Positions 1-10,731 of a stretch of DNA of 64,000 nt are shown in pieces (the first letter of the stretch is position 1; each line of letters begins with the position of its first letter). The position numbers and the translations under genes were made by a program. The stretch comes from Mangifera indica (taxonomy: Eukaryota > Streptophyta > Magnoliopsida > Sapindales > Anacardiaceae), in assembly GCF_011075055.1 (NCBI RefSeq), contig NC_058154.1, forward strand, positions 5,691,501 through 5,755,500. Reading direction: 5' to 3'. Below the pieces are notes generated by a model, which was not told where the DNA came from, made no database searches, and saw only the letters and a list, made by a program, of their open reading frames with translations.

Positions 1-98
1 AGTACATCGTACACATACACACATACAATAAATATATACATACAAACATATGAAGAATGATAAATAAACAATGAGCTAACTAAATATACATCCGTGAG

Positions 99-625
99 CT
101 ACTCGATATAGTGAAAATATAACTGCGACACTAAACGTCGACGCATAGAGGTAGACGACTCTCGGGGAAAATCGACGCTCCGTGACAACGCCAAACACTC
201 AAAAAAACGTAACATAAACACACCACAGTCATCGGAGCCCAGTCCCTGCTGAGGGACATCCGTCGCTCGATATAAAACGAGGGAATCAAGTCGTGGAGTC
301 TATCCAGAAGCTGTCCAAAAACTCGTCACCTCTAATAACGTGGGTATGAATGTCATATACGGTTGCACGCGCTGCTCAAGAGACCCCATATTCCCTGAAT
401 ATGATACATCCGAATCGTATACTGTAATAGACCACTCATGAAAATCTATAACTCTGGCCACCCAATGTGCGCAGTCGAAGTTTATAGGGATGTAAACCTA
501 TAAACAGTGACAAATTTTAGTTAATTATAGACTAATTCAACTAATTCAATGTAATGAAAATACATATATACTATACCTGATCGACCATCCCCCATGGTTT
601 GTACAACAATCCCAGGGTGAAAATA
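99..625 (-). pseudogene. Ulp1-type (C48) cysteine protease domain of a transposon protein, broken
   Basis: Reading the minus strand from about 577 gives WGMVDQ, then a 79-bp intron (498-576, GT donor at 576-575, AG acceptor at 499-498), then VYIPINF and a C-terminal domain ending at the stop at 99-101. The papain-like SUMO-protease triad is visible: His in AHWV (codon 475-477), Asp in VYDSD (414-416) and Cys in DDCGVF (225-227), with the upstream Gln pair in VPQQ. One in-frame stop (300-302) interrupts an otherwise open frame. In plants, domains like this occur in host desumoylating enzymes and, much more often, in Mutator-like elements that captured them. The DUF1985-like piece just upstream supports the transposon version. 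The call rests on family motifs; activity is unlikely because of the stop and the missing centre of the protein. Confidence 0.75.
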
Positions 626-690
626 CATATTTTAGTTAATTACAAGCAATCTCATGGTTTGTAATGAAAATACATATAGTAGAAATGAAT
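505..690. repeat. Short imperfect direct duplications between the DUF1985 and Ulp1 pieces
   Basis: The words 'gaaaatacatat', 'ttttagttaatta' and 'catggtttgtaa/caa' each recur two or three times in this stretch (for example at about 555, 616 and 667). This suggests local duplication accompanied the loss of the middle of the protein gene. Confidence 0.5.
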
Positions 691-890
691 GAACCAATAT
701 CCCAGAGAATTTGGTCTTGGGTAAACAAAGAAGATACCCGAAACATGTCCTCTCAAATAGTCGTAGCTACTCCGGGGTCAGTATAGACGTAATCCTAGAT
801 AATGTTGTGCACTGTGCACGACATATTAAATCTGTTCGAAAGTGTTTGAACTCATCAGGGATTCGCAGCTCGCTTTCAACACGTTTTCTT
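690..890 (-). pseudogene. DUF1985-like N-terminal fragment of the same Ulp1-transposon protein
   Basis: The minus strand is open for about 67 codons apart from one stop (767-769). It reads from KRKRVESELR through CRAQCTTLSRI to LFERTCFGYLL and KFSGILVHSFLLY. This order (SxxxxLTP, LFxxTCFG, KFSGxLVH) is what I know from plant DUF1985 domains, which precede Ulp1 domains in transposon proteins. The usual several hundred residues between the two domains are missing: only about 100 bp separate this piece from the protease exon. Either a large internal deletion or an unrecognised intron explains that. No start codon could be assigned, and the 119-bp repeat array begins about 70 bp upstream. Confidence 0.6.
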
Positions 891-960
891 TTATGAGAAA
901 TATCTTATGAAAATTTACAAAATTCGTTAGTCATTCATAAATAGACATATGTAAAACTGT

Positions 961-3725
961 TAAAGGGAAAAAACGAAACTGAAATTCAAATTTTATACGT
1001 TTAAATACCATAGAATGTTAACAATAAAAAAATCAGTCGAAAATCCGAATAATACGAGTCGATATATCGTAAAACGGTGAAATTCAAAAAAACGAAACTG
1101 AAATTTGAATTCTAAAAGTTGAAAAATCTTAGATTGACAACAATAAAAAAATTCTTCAGAAATCTAAAAAATACGAATCGATATATTGTAAAACGTTGAA
1201 ATTCGAAAAAACGGAACTGAAATTCGAATTCTAAAAGTTGAAAAACCCTAGAATGAGAACAATCAAAAAATTCTTCGAAAATCTAAAAAATATGAATAGA
1301 TATATCGTAAAACGGTGAAATTCGAAAAAACAGAACTGAAATTTGAATTCTAAAAGTTGAAAAACCCTAGAATTACAACATTCGAAAAATTCTTAAGAAA
1401 TCTGAAAAATACGAGTCGATATATCATAAAACGGTGAAATTTGAATTTTAAAAGTTGAAAAATCCTAAAATGACAATAATCAAAAAATTCTTCGAAAATC
1501 TAAAAAATACGAATCGATATATCGTAAAATGGTGAAATTCAAAAAAACGAAACTGAAATTTGGATTCTAAAAGTTGAACAACCCTAGAATGACAATAATC
1601 AAAATATTCTTTGAAAATCTGAAAAATACGAGTTGATATATCGTAAAACGGTGAAATTCGAGAAAACGTAACTGAAATTCGAATTCTAAAAGTTGAACAA
1701 CCCTAGGATGACAACAATCAAAAAATTCTTCGAAAATCTGAAAAATACGAGTTGATATATAGTAAAACGATGAAATTCGAAAAAATGGAACTGAAATTCG
1801 AATTCTAAAAGTTGAAAGACCCTAGAATGACAATAATAAAAAAATTCCTCGAAAATCTGAAAAATACTAGTCGATATACCGTAAAACGGTGAAATTCAAG
1901 AAAACGTAACTGAAATTCGAATTCTAAAAGTTGAACCACCCTAGGATGACAACAATCGAAAAATTCTTTGAAAATCTGAAAAATATAAGTCGATATATTG
2001 TAAAACGGTGAAATTCAAAAAAACGAAACTGAAATTCGAATTCTAAAAGTTGAATAACCCTAGAATATCAATAATGGAAAAATTCTTCAGAAATCTAAAA
2101 AATACTAATTGATATATCGTAAAACGGTGAAATTCAAAAAAACGGAACTGAAATTCAAATTCGAAAAGTTGAAAGACCCTAGAATGACAATAATCAAAAA
2201 ATTCTTCGAAAATATGAAAAACACGAGTCAATATATCGTAAAACGGTAAAATTCAAAAAAACAAAACTAAAATTCGAATTCTAAAAGTTGAATAACCCTA
2301 AATGACAACAATCGAAAAATTCTTCGAAAATCTAAAAAATACGAGTCGATATATCGTAAAACGGTGAAATTTGAATTCTAAAAGTTGAAAAAGCCTAGAA
2401 TGAGAACAATCGAAAAATTCTTCGAAAATCTAAAAAATACGAATCGATATATCATAAAATGGTGAAATTCGAAAAAACGAAAATGAAATTCGAATTCAAA
2501 AAATTGAAAAACCCTAGAATGAGAACGATCGAAAAATTCTTCGAAAATCTAATTAATATGAATAGATATATCGTAAAACGATGAAATTCGAAAAAAAGAA
2601 ACTGAAGTTTGAATTCTAAAAGTTGAAAAACCCTAGAATGACAACACTTGAAAAATTCTTCAGAGATCTGAAAAATACGAGTCGATATATCGTAAAACGG
2701 TGAAATTTCAAAAAACGGAACTGAAATTCGAATTCTAAAAATTGAAAGACCCTAGAATGACAACAATCGAAAAATTCTTCGGAAATCTAAAAAATACGAA
2801 TCGATATATCGTAAAACAGTAAAATTCAAAAAAACGAAACTGAAATTTGAATTCTAAAAGTTGAAAGACCCTAGAATGACAACAATAAAAAAATTCTTCG
2901 AAAATCTAAAAAATAGGAATCGATATATCGTAAAACGGTGAAATTCAAAAAAACGAAACTGAAATTCGAATTCTAAAAGTTGAATAACCCTGAATGACAA
3001 CAATCGAAAAATTCATCGAAAATTTGAAAAATACGAATCGATATATCGTAAAACGGTGAAATTCGAATTCTAAAAGTTGAAAAACCCTAGGTTTACAACA
3101 ATCGAAAAATTCTTCAGAAATCTGAAAAATATGAATCGATATATCATAAAACGGTGAAATTTGAAAAAATGGAACTGAAATTCGAATTCTAAAAGTTGAA
3201 AACCCTAGATTGACAACAATCGAAAAATGCTTTGGAAATCAAAAAAATACGAATCGATATATCGTAAAACGGTTAAATTCAAAAAAACAGAACTGAAATT
3301 CGAATTCTAAAAGTTGAAATACCTTAGAATGACAACAATCGAGAAATTCTCCTGAAATTTGGAAAATATGAATAGATATATTGTAAAACGGTTAAATTCG
3401 AAAAAACGGAACTGGAATTCGAATTCTAAAAGTTGAGAAACCGTAGAATCACAACAATCAAAAAATTCTTCGGTAATCTGAAAAATACGAATCGATATAT
3501 CGAAAAACGGTGAAATTCGAATTTGAAAAGTTGAGAAACCCTAGAATGGTAACAATCGAAGAATTCTTCGAAAATTTGAACAAATACGAGTCGATATATC
3601 ATAAAACGGTTAAATTTAAAAAAACAGAACTGAAATTCGAATTCTAAAAGTTGAAATACCCTAAAATAGCAACAATCGAAAATTTTTTTAGAAATCTACA
3701 AAATACGAGATCATTACATCGTAAA
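961..3725. repeat. Tandem satellite array, about 23 copies of a 119-bp monomer
   Basis: The anchor word aaaagttg (with variants) occurs at 1114, 1233, 1352, 1450, 1569, 1688, 1807, 1926, 2045, 2164, 2283, 2380, 2499, 2618, 2737, 2856, 2975, 3072, 3191, 3309, 3428, 3526 and 3646, so the period is 119 bp. Four units are 97-98 bp. Each monomer carries the palindrome CGATATATCG or a near copy, followed by TAAAACGG, and a CCCTAGAATGACAACAATC-type block. The first unit (about 961-1080) and the sequence after 3700 are degenerate, as expected at array edges. The array lies directly upstream of the DUF1985/Ulp1 relic on the minus strand and probably belongs to the same element. Short open frames inside it are by-products of the repeat. 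Confidence 0.95.
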
Positions 3726-4611
3726 ATGTGTCCAAAAGGCACAAAAATCTAAAAACTTAATCTCAAATTTGAAAACTACATATTGAAAAATCTTAAAACA
3801 GAACAAACGGATATAAAATTCAAAAACTACACGTCGAGAAACCCTAGATGTGAAAATATCAATTTACCCCCTAGAAAAATTTCTATTACAAACAGGTCCA
3901 ATATTTATCCCTTGCCTCTCATTAATTTTCGAATCTATTACATGACAAATTTTAGAAACGCCTAAAGTGGACTAAACTATACGACCAAATCCCTAATGTT
4001 TTAAAAAAGACGCTTAACCCCCCTAACCCACTCTCATAGTGGGAGTGTTCTTCGTGACAGTGGGAAACTGTCATAATGCTGAATGCTTCGGACGCATTTT
4101 TGACCAAAAATTGGTCATTTCGACCTCCAATTTCAATATAAATCGAATCTACATAGGCTATAACACAAAACTCCTCAATAAATTCAACGAAAACAATCAA
4201 GACTCAAAACATATTAAGCATTGTTCAAAATTGAAACCCTAAAGTTTCAAACCGCAAAATCTCACTTAAATCTCAATAATATGAACAATAACTTGATTCA
4301 AACAAAATTACGAAAGATATACTAACCTTCTTGACTATTTTCGGTCATTGGAAAACAAGAAAATCGTCAGAAATCGGCTTGACAGCGGGATGACAGTGGG
4401 ACGACAGTGGACAGTGGGAAAGTTGGCTATTTTTCTTTGGATTTGCACAATGATAGTAGAAGTTTCACAATGAAAAATATGAAAATTTACCTTGTTTATA
4501 TATAGGGGTAGTTTCGATATTTCACAAAACTTGGGCATTTTTCCTTTAATCTGACTTTTTTAGGCAATTTCGCTTAAACCCCTTTACTTTTGTCTATTTT
4601 TAATAATTTCC
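3726..4611. mobile_element. Terminal region of a Mutator-like element (putative)
   Basis: Beyond the array come degenerate repeat-like AT-rich DNA, then a region rich in 'gacagtggga' words (4057, 4380-4420), then a terminus-like stretch ending near 'aatttccc' at 4611. Read on the minus strand it starts GGGAAATTATTAAAAATAG and is followed by short 'gggg' and 'cttaaacc'-type words, which resemble ends of plant Mutator-like elements. The partner end would lie left of the window, so neither the inverted repeat nor the target duplication can be checked. The link to the Ulp1 relic is inferred from position. Confidence 0.35.
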
Positions 4612-4877
4612 CTAATAGCTATTACTCATATGATAAAGCATCCTTAAAATATAAGAAAGGATTGATTAACCAATAAAATACCAGTAATTATGCATAATAA
4701 TTTTGCTTCTATACCATATCAAGAATTCAAAGGCTTCCTTTACATTATAATTCAAAAAACAAAAAAAAAAAAGGAGCAAACCTTTGGCCATAGTCCATGT
4801 TAGCTACCAGGGTTTTACAAAAAGCTAAGAGAACGATAAAACCAGCAACCAAATAATAGGATAGAATTTGGATTTAC

Positions 4878-4919
4878 CAATTTCTGTTCGATTCTCGATC
4901 GGATATCTTCTCTTGTCAT
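4878..4919 (-). CDS. Possible first coding exon of a host gene (very short)
   Basis: On the minus strand an ATG at 4919-4917 opens MTREDIRSRIEQKL and is followed at once by a consensus-like donor (GTAAAT, GT at 4877-4876). Upstream on the same strand lies about 250 bp of higher-GC DNA of 5'-UTR character and a TATA-like AAATAAAG near 5212. The peptide vaguely recalls the N-terminus of BolA-type proteins, but I found no second exon in the window. Chance is a real alternative. Confidence 0.2.
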
Positions 4920-5390
4920 CGTTGGTTGGTTGTTCGTCCTCTCAGTCCGTTACTTGGTCTCCGTCGGTCTGATTTCGTATTTGCTCGTCGTAAGTCGACC
5001 GTTCGTTATCTTGATTATTGTTGCACAGTCTCGTTTGTTCCTCTCAGTTGGTCGCCACTCGCTTGGTCATTGCCGGTAGCCGATTTCGTAAGATTTTAGG
5101 AATAATGCACTGGGTTGGGAGAGACTAGAGTGGAGCTGTTGAATGGAAGCTGGAAAGCTGATTTGATATTATTTGGAGAAGTGGAATTTGAAATAGATAT
5201 TACGTTTCACACTTTATTTAAGTTAATCTTTTAATCTAAATCAACGTCTTTAGGTGCAACACCACACACCGTCAATTGGAAGCAGAAACGAGGGCTCCTG
5301 AGCAGCTTGTTTCCACTTCCATCAAGTTTTGGCGCGAACTCAAATTGAAATTCAAAAAATACTTATATTGTTTCGGCCGTTAGAAGCTGA
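4920..5390 (-). promoter_or_regulatory. Possible 5' UTR and promoter of a minus-strand gene
   Basis: The stretch is richer in GC and CG dinucleotides than its surroundings and contains a TATA-like element near 5205-5215 on the minus strand, so it may be a host gene leader. No protein signal was found in it. The call depends entirely on the weak exon next to it. Confidence 0.2.
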
Positions 5391-5399
5391 GCCTCTTAA

Positions 5400-6176
5400 T
5401 AAACTCGAATTAGTTTGACTCAAATAGATTTAGATTTTAATTAAGTTGATTTGATTAATCAACCTTTCATTCAACTAAAATGAACAAAATCATATACATC
5501 ATCTTATGAGTCATACACATACTTTACCATTCAAAATAATATGCACATGCTTTTACTATGCATCATAATCTTTTAGATTATATATAATTACATTAATCAC
5601 ATATATCATAATCTTCACCCAAATCTTTTAATCAGCATTAAAACATCATTTAATATGTTCGAATGTAAACTTGAATATCCAGATTTTTTTTATGAACATT
5701 TCAACATGTATATACAAATATATTAACATATCTTCATACATCAAAATTTTCTATGCATATACATACATGCATGCCTTTAATTCATGCATTTTATGTACAA
5801 TACACAAAATTAGCATAAATTTTTCAATGTATATCATCATATACATCCAGCCAACATGCATTAATAAAAATTTCAAGATTTAATTTCAATTCATAAGCTA
5901 AAAAACACATGTATGTCCAAATCAAGCATATATACATGCATCCTATGAACATTTCATCATATACATCCCTTAAAGCTCCTGTTTTTCATCTTAAAATCAT
6001 TAGAACAAGGGAAAAGAAATAAAACTCAGCCAAGAGTTGTAAACCAAAACATGCTTGAAAAGCTTGATTTCTTAGCAAACTAACAACATGCATGTACACA
6101 TATGATACATATACATACCCTTATGCATAAAAATCATATATTTAGCTTCAAAAAGACATGCAAGGAGTTGAACCGT
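5400..6176 (-). mobile_element. 5' leader of a minus-strand Copia element, truncated
   Basis: This AT-rich stretch follows the primer-binding site at 6177-6188 in minus orientation. It looks like the untranslated leader of the element whose 5' LTR is 6192-7721. It holds no recognisable gag. The element is cut off somewhere near 5390-5460, where composition changes, and no second LTR follows. The open frames at 5671-5883 and 6072-6263 are not protein-like. Confidence 0.5.
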
Positions 6177-6188
6177 GCTCTGATACCA
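6177..6188 (-). other. Primer-binding site for initiator tRNA-Met
   Basis: Minus-strand TGGTATCAGAGC is complementary to the 3' end of plant initiator tRNA-Met and sits 3 bp inside the LTR end at 6192. It fixes the element's orientation and marks 6192-7721 as a 5' LTR. Confidence 0.85.
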
Positions 6189-6191
6189 TTT

Positions 6192-7721
6192 TGAAAGATT
6201 GGTTGAAGAGAATAAATGCAAAACAAGCATACATGTCAAGAAAGAAAGAATCAAAACATGCATTTACAAAATAGAGAAAGAATAAGGATTTTACCTACTC
6301 TTTTGCCTCCTATATGGATATAGGATGATGGAATGAGTCTCCCACTTGCAAGACCTCTTAAGAAAGTCCACCACCAAGCTAAAAGACAACCTTTATTGTG
6401 AGGTAGAGAGAGGGGAGAGAGTTTTGCAATTTAGTAAAAGAATTAATAGTATAAAATAGACTAAGTCTCTATGAATGAACTAACTTCATTCTTTTATAAC
6501 AGTGGTTAGTTGTAGTTTTGTAAAATTCTACTTTTAGCCTACCAAATGTTAATTTAAAAATTGTCATGCATATATATATACATAAAAAATATTTTAGTCA
6601 CATTAATTTCATCTCACTAACACGTTAACTTTTAAGATGTTATCTTTGCATCCATATAATATTTTATATTATTCTTATTATCCTTTGGAAGGTGCTAGCC
6701 AACCTCGGATAATTAATTCTCTTTCTCGTAAGCTTTGTTTATTGGTGTGACGCTTTAGGTTTACTGTAGCATAGTCATGAGTTCCTTTTTGGACAATTCG
6801 AAAGTGTATTTGAAAACTCAATGACTATGGTAAACATTTAGCAATATGTCATAGCCCCTAATCTCCATTCGTACATTCCATGTAGATAATATCCTTCTAT
6901 TGTCCAATTTAGATCGATTTCAGACTCATGGATTGTCAAAGTTCTAATTTTGATTCTTTATGAATCATCAATTTAAAATTTGGAACATCTCATAACGAAC
7001 ATTTTTCGTATGACTTATATTATACTCTGGTTAGAGATTCGATTTTCAATATTTACCGATGTTTTCCTTAGAGCTTAATTCAGATTGAATTAACATATAT
7101 TCAAAACCAAATACATTTTGAGTCAACAGATCCCATCTTGACCGTCATTCATCTCCACATACAAATAATACATGACCAGTATGGTTTGTCTTACAAGATA
7201 TGGTTAATCCCATATATATTCACCATATGAATCACACTTATTCATATCAGATCTGACCATGATGTCTCAAGTCAAAGGATTATTTTGTACACTAGTACGA
7301 TCTTACAATAAGTCATTGACTATGATTTAATGCCCATGTGACTTGTCATTATTAGTCATGTTCAAAAAACGATTCTCTAACTGTTAATCTATATTAATAC
7401 TCTAATAACATGACCATCATTGTCACCTATATTAATATCATTTCTTGACATTTAATGGAGATATTCATTATGTCTACTATGTAATATAATTATCCAATTT
7501 ATATTATGTTCATAAAGAACAATTCGATGATTCAGTTTATATTAAGTGAGTCATCCAGACAATTCATGCACATACTTTATATTATCGCAAAATAAAGGAA
7601 ACAACTTATGCATATGGACAAAAGAACTACTTCTTTATTAATAAATTATTTAAAAGATTATATACAAGATGAAATACCCTGAAATCGATAACACAAATGG
7701 TTCTTAGGGCATGCACTAACA
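6192..7721 (-). mobile_element. 5' LTR (type A) of a large-LTR Copia element
   Basis: In plus coordinates the LTR runs from TGAAAGATT to GCACTAACA, so it is bounded by TG/CA, about 1.53 kb. A primer site follows at 6177-6188. Much of it is matched in the opposite orientation at about 45700-47129. Near its 3' end are 'tataggaggcaaaagagtaggtaaa' words also seen at 48660. The flank at 7722 is the interior of another LTR, so this element inserted into an older relative. Confidence 0.8.
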
Positions 7722-8239
7722 GTCAAACTATATTGATCCTTACATGGGATAGTCTGGTGATCTCAAGTCAAAGGATCACATGCACCTGTGTTGTTTAGAG
7801 GATTTATTCCATAGACATTAGAGCAATCATCCATATGGATATCCTTTAGTCAAGTCAATCTAATGAATAAGTCTATAATGTAAACTCATGTGTTGCACTA
7901 AGTTGTCTACAACAACTTTGACACATGAAAACTATCCCCAATTTTGCTTAGGTCCTTAACACTATGATAATCCCATTATCATTACACATGCCTTTATTCA
8001 TTGTAATGTAGAGACTACAAACATTTCTAGAATAACCATTTAATGCATATATAAGGTTTTTGCGATTAGTCATTTGATCCACTTGTCATAGTTTTACCAT
8101 TCTAAGACCATGTTATTCGTATGATCATATTAATAAACAACATATAAATTGAATAACAATAAATTCTTTATTAATTATTAAAATAAAATTATATCCACAA
8201 ATGTCAAATTTGATTAGCTCAATGGCACCTACCCTAACA
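7722..8239 (-). mobile_element. 3' LTR (type B) fragment, interrupted by the type A element
   Basis: On the minus strand the LTR begins TGTTAGGGTAGGTGCC at 8239, directly after a purine-rich tract (8240-8254), and is cut at 7722 by the type A LTR. It matches the first 500 bp of the LTR at 47130 and the ones at 12949 (minus) and about 16291 (plus). The lost remainder should lie beyond the inserted element but is not recognisable near 5400, so that side was probably deleted. Confidence 0.75.
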
Positions 8240-8279
8240 ATCTCTTATTTGCACTATAGCTAATCAGTTATATATCTAA

Positions 8280-8765
8280 TGTCGAGCTGAGATACATGTC
8301 TATGATGTTTCTATTGCTACAAAGGTTTTGTCAGTAAGTCAGCCAAATTGTCATCTGTATCAATCTTTGTTATTTGTATGTTACCTTATTGTATAATTTG
8401 TCAATAAGGTGATATCGTTTGAGTATATGTTTGGACCTCTAATGAGATCGCAACTTTTTTGCCTAAGTAATCGCTTTATTGTTGTTGCAATGGAGTTCAA
8501 TTAGCTCGACAATACTTGGAACTACTCCAAGTTCAATTATGAACTTTTTGAACCATACAACCTCTTTTGTTGCTTCTGAAAGGACAATGTTCTTAGACTC
8601 TGTTGTAGAATTAACCATTATACTTTGCTTGGGGCTTTTGCAACTAACTACACCATCATTCAAACAAAACACAATCCCTGATTGAGATTTGTAATCATCA
8701 TGATCAGTTTGGAAATTGGTGTTACTATAGCCTCTTATATGTTTATGTTTTGTTTTGTGCATGTT
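8280..8765 (-). pseudogene. Copia RNase H C-terminal fragment
   Basis: Minus-strand translation reads GYSNTNFQTDHDDYKSQSG, then VVSCKSPKQ, NSTTESKNIVLSEATKEVVW and HCNNNKAI, the standard Copia RNase H order (D in the first block, E in the second, D/N in the last). The catalytic third Asp appears changed to Asn. Downstream the frame is broken but still ends in DDNLADLLTKPL-like residues just before the LTR. It is the 3' end of the element whose type B LTR starts at 8239. Everything upstream of about 8765 is missing and a different LTR abuts it. Confidence 0.85.
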
Positions 8766-8786
8766 TACATGTCAACCATGCATGTG

Positions 8787-9244
8787 TGTTAAGGGTGTCG
8801 AGTTTGGATGAAATCTTACTGTACTCGGACACTTGTACATATTTAAAGCTTGTGTTAAAATTAAAATAACATAAGAACACATACACAACAAAAACCTGAC
8901 AATAGGTTTTTTGATTTTCTCTCATTCTTCCTGTGAATATACTTAATCCAAAAAAGAATCCCCAATAGCCTTCTCCTTGGATTACCTCTTACATGTTCAT
9001 GTTTCATATGGATACTAAGGTGTTGCCCCTCGAGGGTTGGATAACGTTCAATGTTAAGCCACGTGAAGATTTAAAAGAGCCACCAATGCAAGTATAAACT
9101 TAAAACATCTTATGAGTGTTTTGCATGATTCATAAATATATGTTCTAAAATGGGTATTCTAATTAGGGTTCTTAGGATTCTTTAATTTAAATTTCTTTTT
9201 AATTTTGTTGCACTACTAGTTATTGGTTCCCTAAAAATCCTACA
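8787..9244 (+). mobile_element. 5' LTR of a plus-strand Copia element
   Basis: A 458-bp segment from TGTTAAGGGTG to AAAATCCTACA has TG/CA ends and is followed one base later by a primer-binding site. It abuts the truncated RNase H of the previous element. I found no second copy of this LTR in the window. Confidence 0.65.
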
Positions 9245-9245
9245 A

Positions 9246-9257
9246 TGGTATCAAAGA
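9246..9257 (+). other. Primer-binding site (initiator tRNA-Met, one mismatch)
   Basis: TGGTATCAAAGA follows the LTR end at 9244. It differs from the usual TGGTATCAGAGC by an A in place of G plus the last base. Confidence 0.7.
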
Positions 9258-10730
9258 CATAGTTTAGCATATTTTCATGAAAATATATACTTGTTGGTTT
9301 GTTTTGATTAAATTTATATGTTGATTACATTTAATCAAATTAATCAAGACTAAACTTAGTAAAGATGATTTGCAATCATATTGTTGCATGATCTATTGAG
9401 TATTATGTACAACGTAAACTTTGTTAACTTATTGAGTAATGGTATATGATTTTTTGTTTAAGCTTTATTGAAATTTGTAGGTTGAATTTTGGTTGAAAGC
9501 TGTAGGTTTCATGTCATTACACGAAGTCGCTTATGAATCCTATTGATTGTATGATTCAAAGGCTATCATTATTATAAGTATGGTTTACATGTCGTATTCT
9601 CTTACCTTAGTGATTGGCTTATCGAGAAAGAGAGTCTTTTGGATTTTTTGTCATTGTAAGGCCCAAAAAATTAGGTCTGAAAAACCATCCATGCATGACA
9701 TATTACAAACCGTGTATGGAGGTATCGATTGGACAAGCTTTTGCACCATGAGTGGTGCACGACTAGACCATTTATTTAGTCCAGTCGTGATTGTCTCATG
9801 GTACATGGCACTAAAACATGGCACAACTAGACCATAATTTGGTCTAATTGTGACACTTTCATGGCTTTAAGCCATATGTGCATAGGGTGCATGACTAGAC
9901 CAATTTTGGTTCAGCCCTTGTCTCTTTGTGTATGGTACCTTTCACCCTAGTTGAATTCTAGCCATGCCCAAGCTATGACTTCAGCCATGTAGCATTTAGA
10001 AATTTTGGTAAATTCCAAATGCACAATTGGACTGCACACTTGCACGCTTGGTAAAATTAAAAATTCTAATTTAGTCATGTTTTATTGAATTTAGACCAAA
10101 TAAGATTTTCTTGAGCTTTGGGGGTTGAATTACAATTTTATAAAACTTTAAAGACCAAATGTAATTTAACTCGGGATAATAATAATTAAAATTTTTAATT
10201 TTTAATTGATATGAATATGTTGGAACCTTTTTCGTCGAAATGAAAAGTAAACTCTACTAGGTGGAAAATTGAGTGATAATCATGTTAGGTCTAACTTAAT
10301 TAATATGCTTTGTTTGTTTGTCAAAACGAAGGTTAAGTATGTTAAAGGCATGAGTAAAGAATGCATTTGTTTATGCAAGAAGACATGTAGTATCTACCTT
10401 ATTGATACCGAGAGTCACATTTGCGATTGTAAGATTTGTTAAAGTAACACCTAACTTGAGATCATTGGCTTTTGGTGATCAATTTGAAATTTATCTATTC
10501 GATTAATCCAAACTTGTTTGTCAAATCGAATGGGAGAATTAATGTGATGGAGTCTAGGTTCACTAGGAAGTTCATTGGAACTTCCCTAGTACAATAGTGA
10601 AGGTTGTTGGTTAAGGAAAATAGTGGAAGCTTTTTAATTATTAAATCCATAATTAAAATGACTATTAATACATTAAATAAAATTACTAATTCTTTCATCT
10701 ATAAATTGTAGATAAAATAATCACCTTGTC
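9258..10730 (+). mobile_element. Long untranslated leader of the plus-strand Copia element
   Basis: About 1.5 kb separates the primer site from the gag remains. The open frame at 9547-9837 has no recognisable domain. The part around 9758-9920 contains a set of related stem-loops (separate entry). Foreign insertions within this stretch cannot be excluded. Confidence 0.45.
9758..9920 (+). repeat. Three tandem stem-loop units
   Basis: Unit 1 (9758-9789) has arms cacgactagac / gtccagtcgtg. Unit 2 (9822-9852) has arms cacaactagacca / tggtctaattgtg. Unit 3 (from 9890) has a decayed second arm. The spacing is 64 and 68 bp, and the word 'ctcatgg/ttcatgg' follows the first two. Confidence 0.7.
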
Positions 10731-10731
10731 A

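Noticed and set aside
711..896. Plus-strand open frame of 61 residues
   Set aside because: It is the antisense of the DUF1985-like reading, which has recognisable motifs.
2043..2231. Minus-strand open frame in the satellite array
   Set aside because: It is composed of repeat monomers and its Phe/Glu-rich text repeats with the 119-bp period.
961..3725. Regular repeats resembling a CRISPR array
   Set aside because: There are no unique spacers; whole 119-bp units are repeated, and the host is a plant.
4878..4919. Naming the short exon as a BolA gene
   Set aside because: Fourteen residues are too few and no second exon was found.
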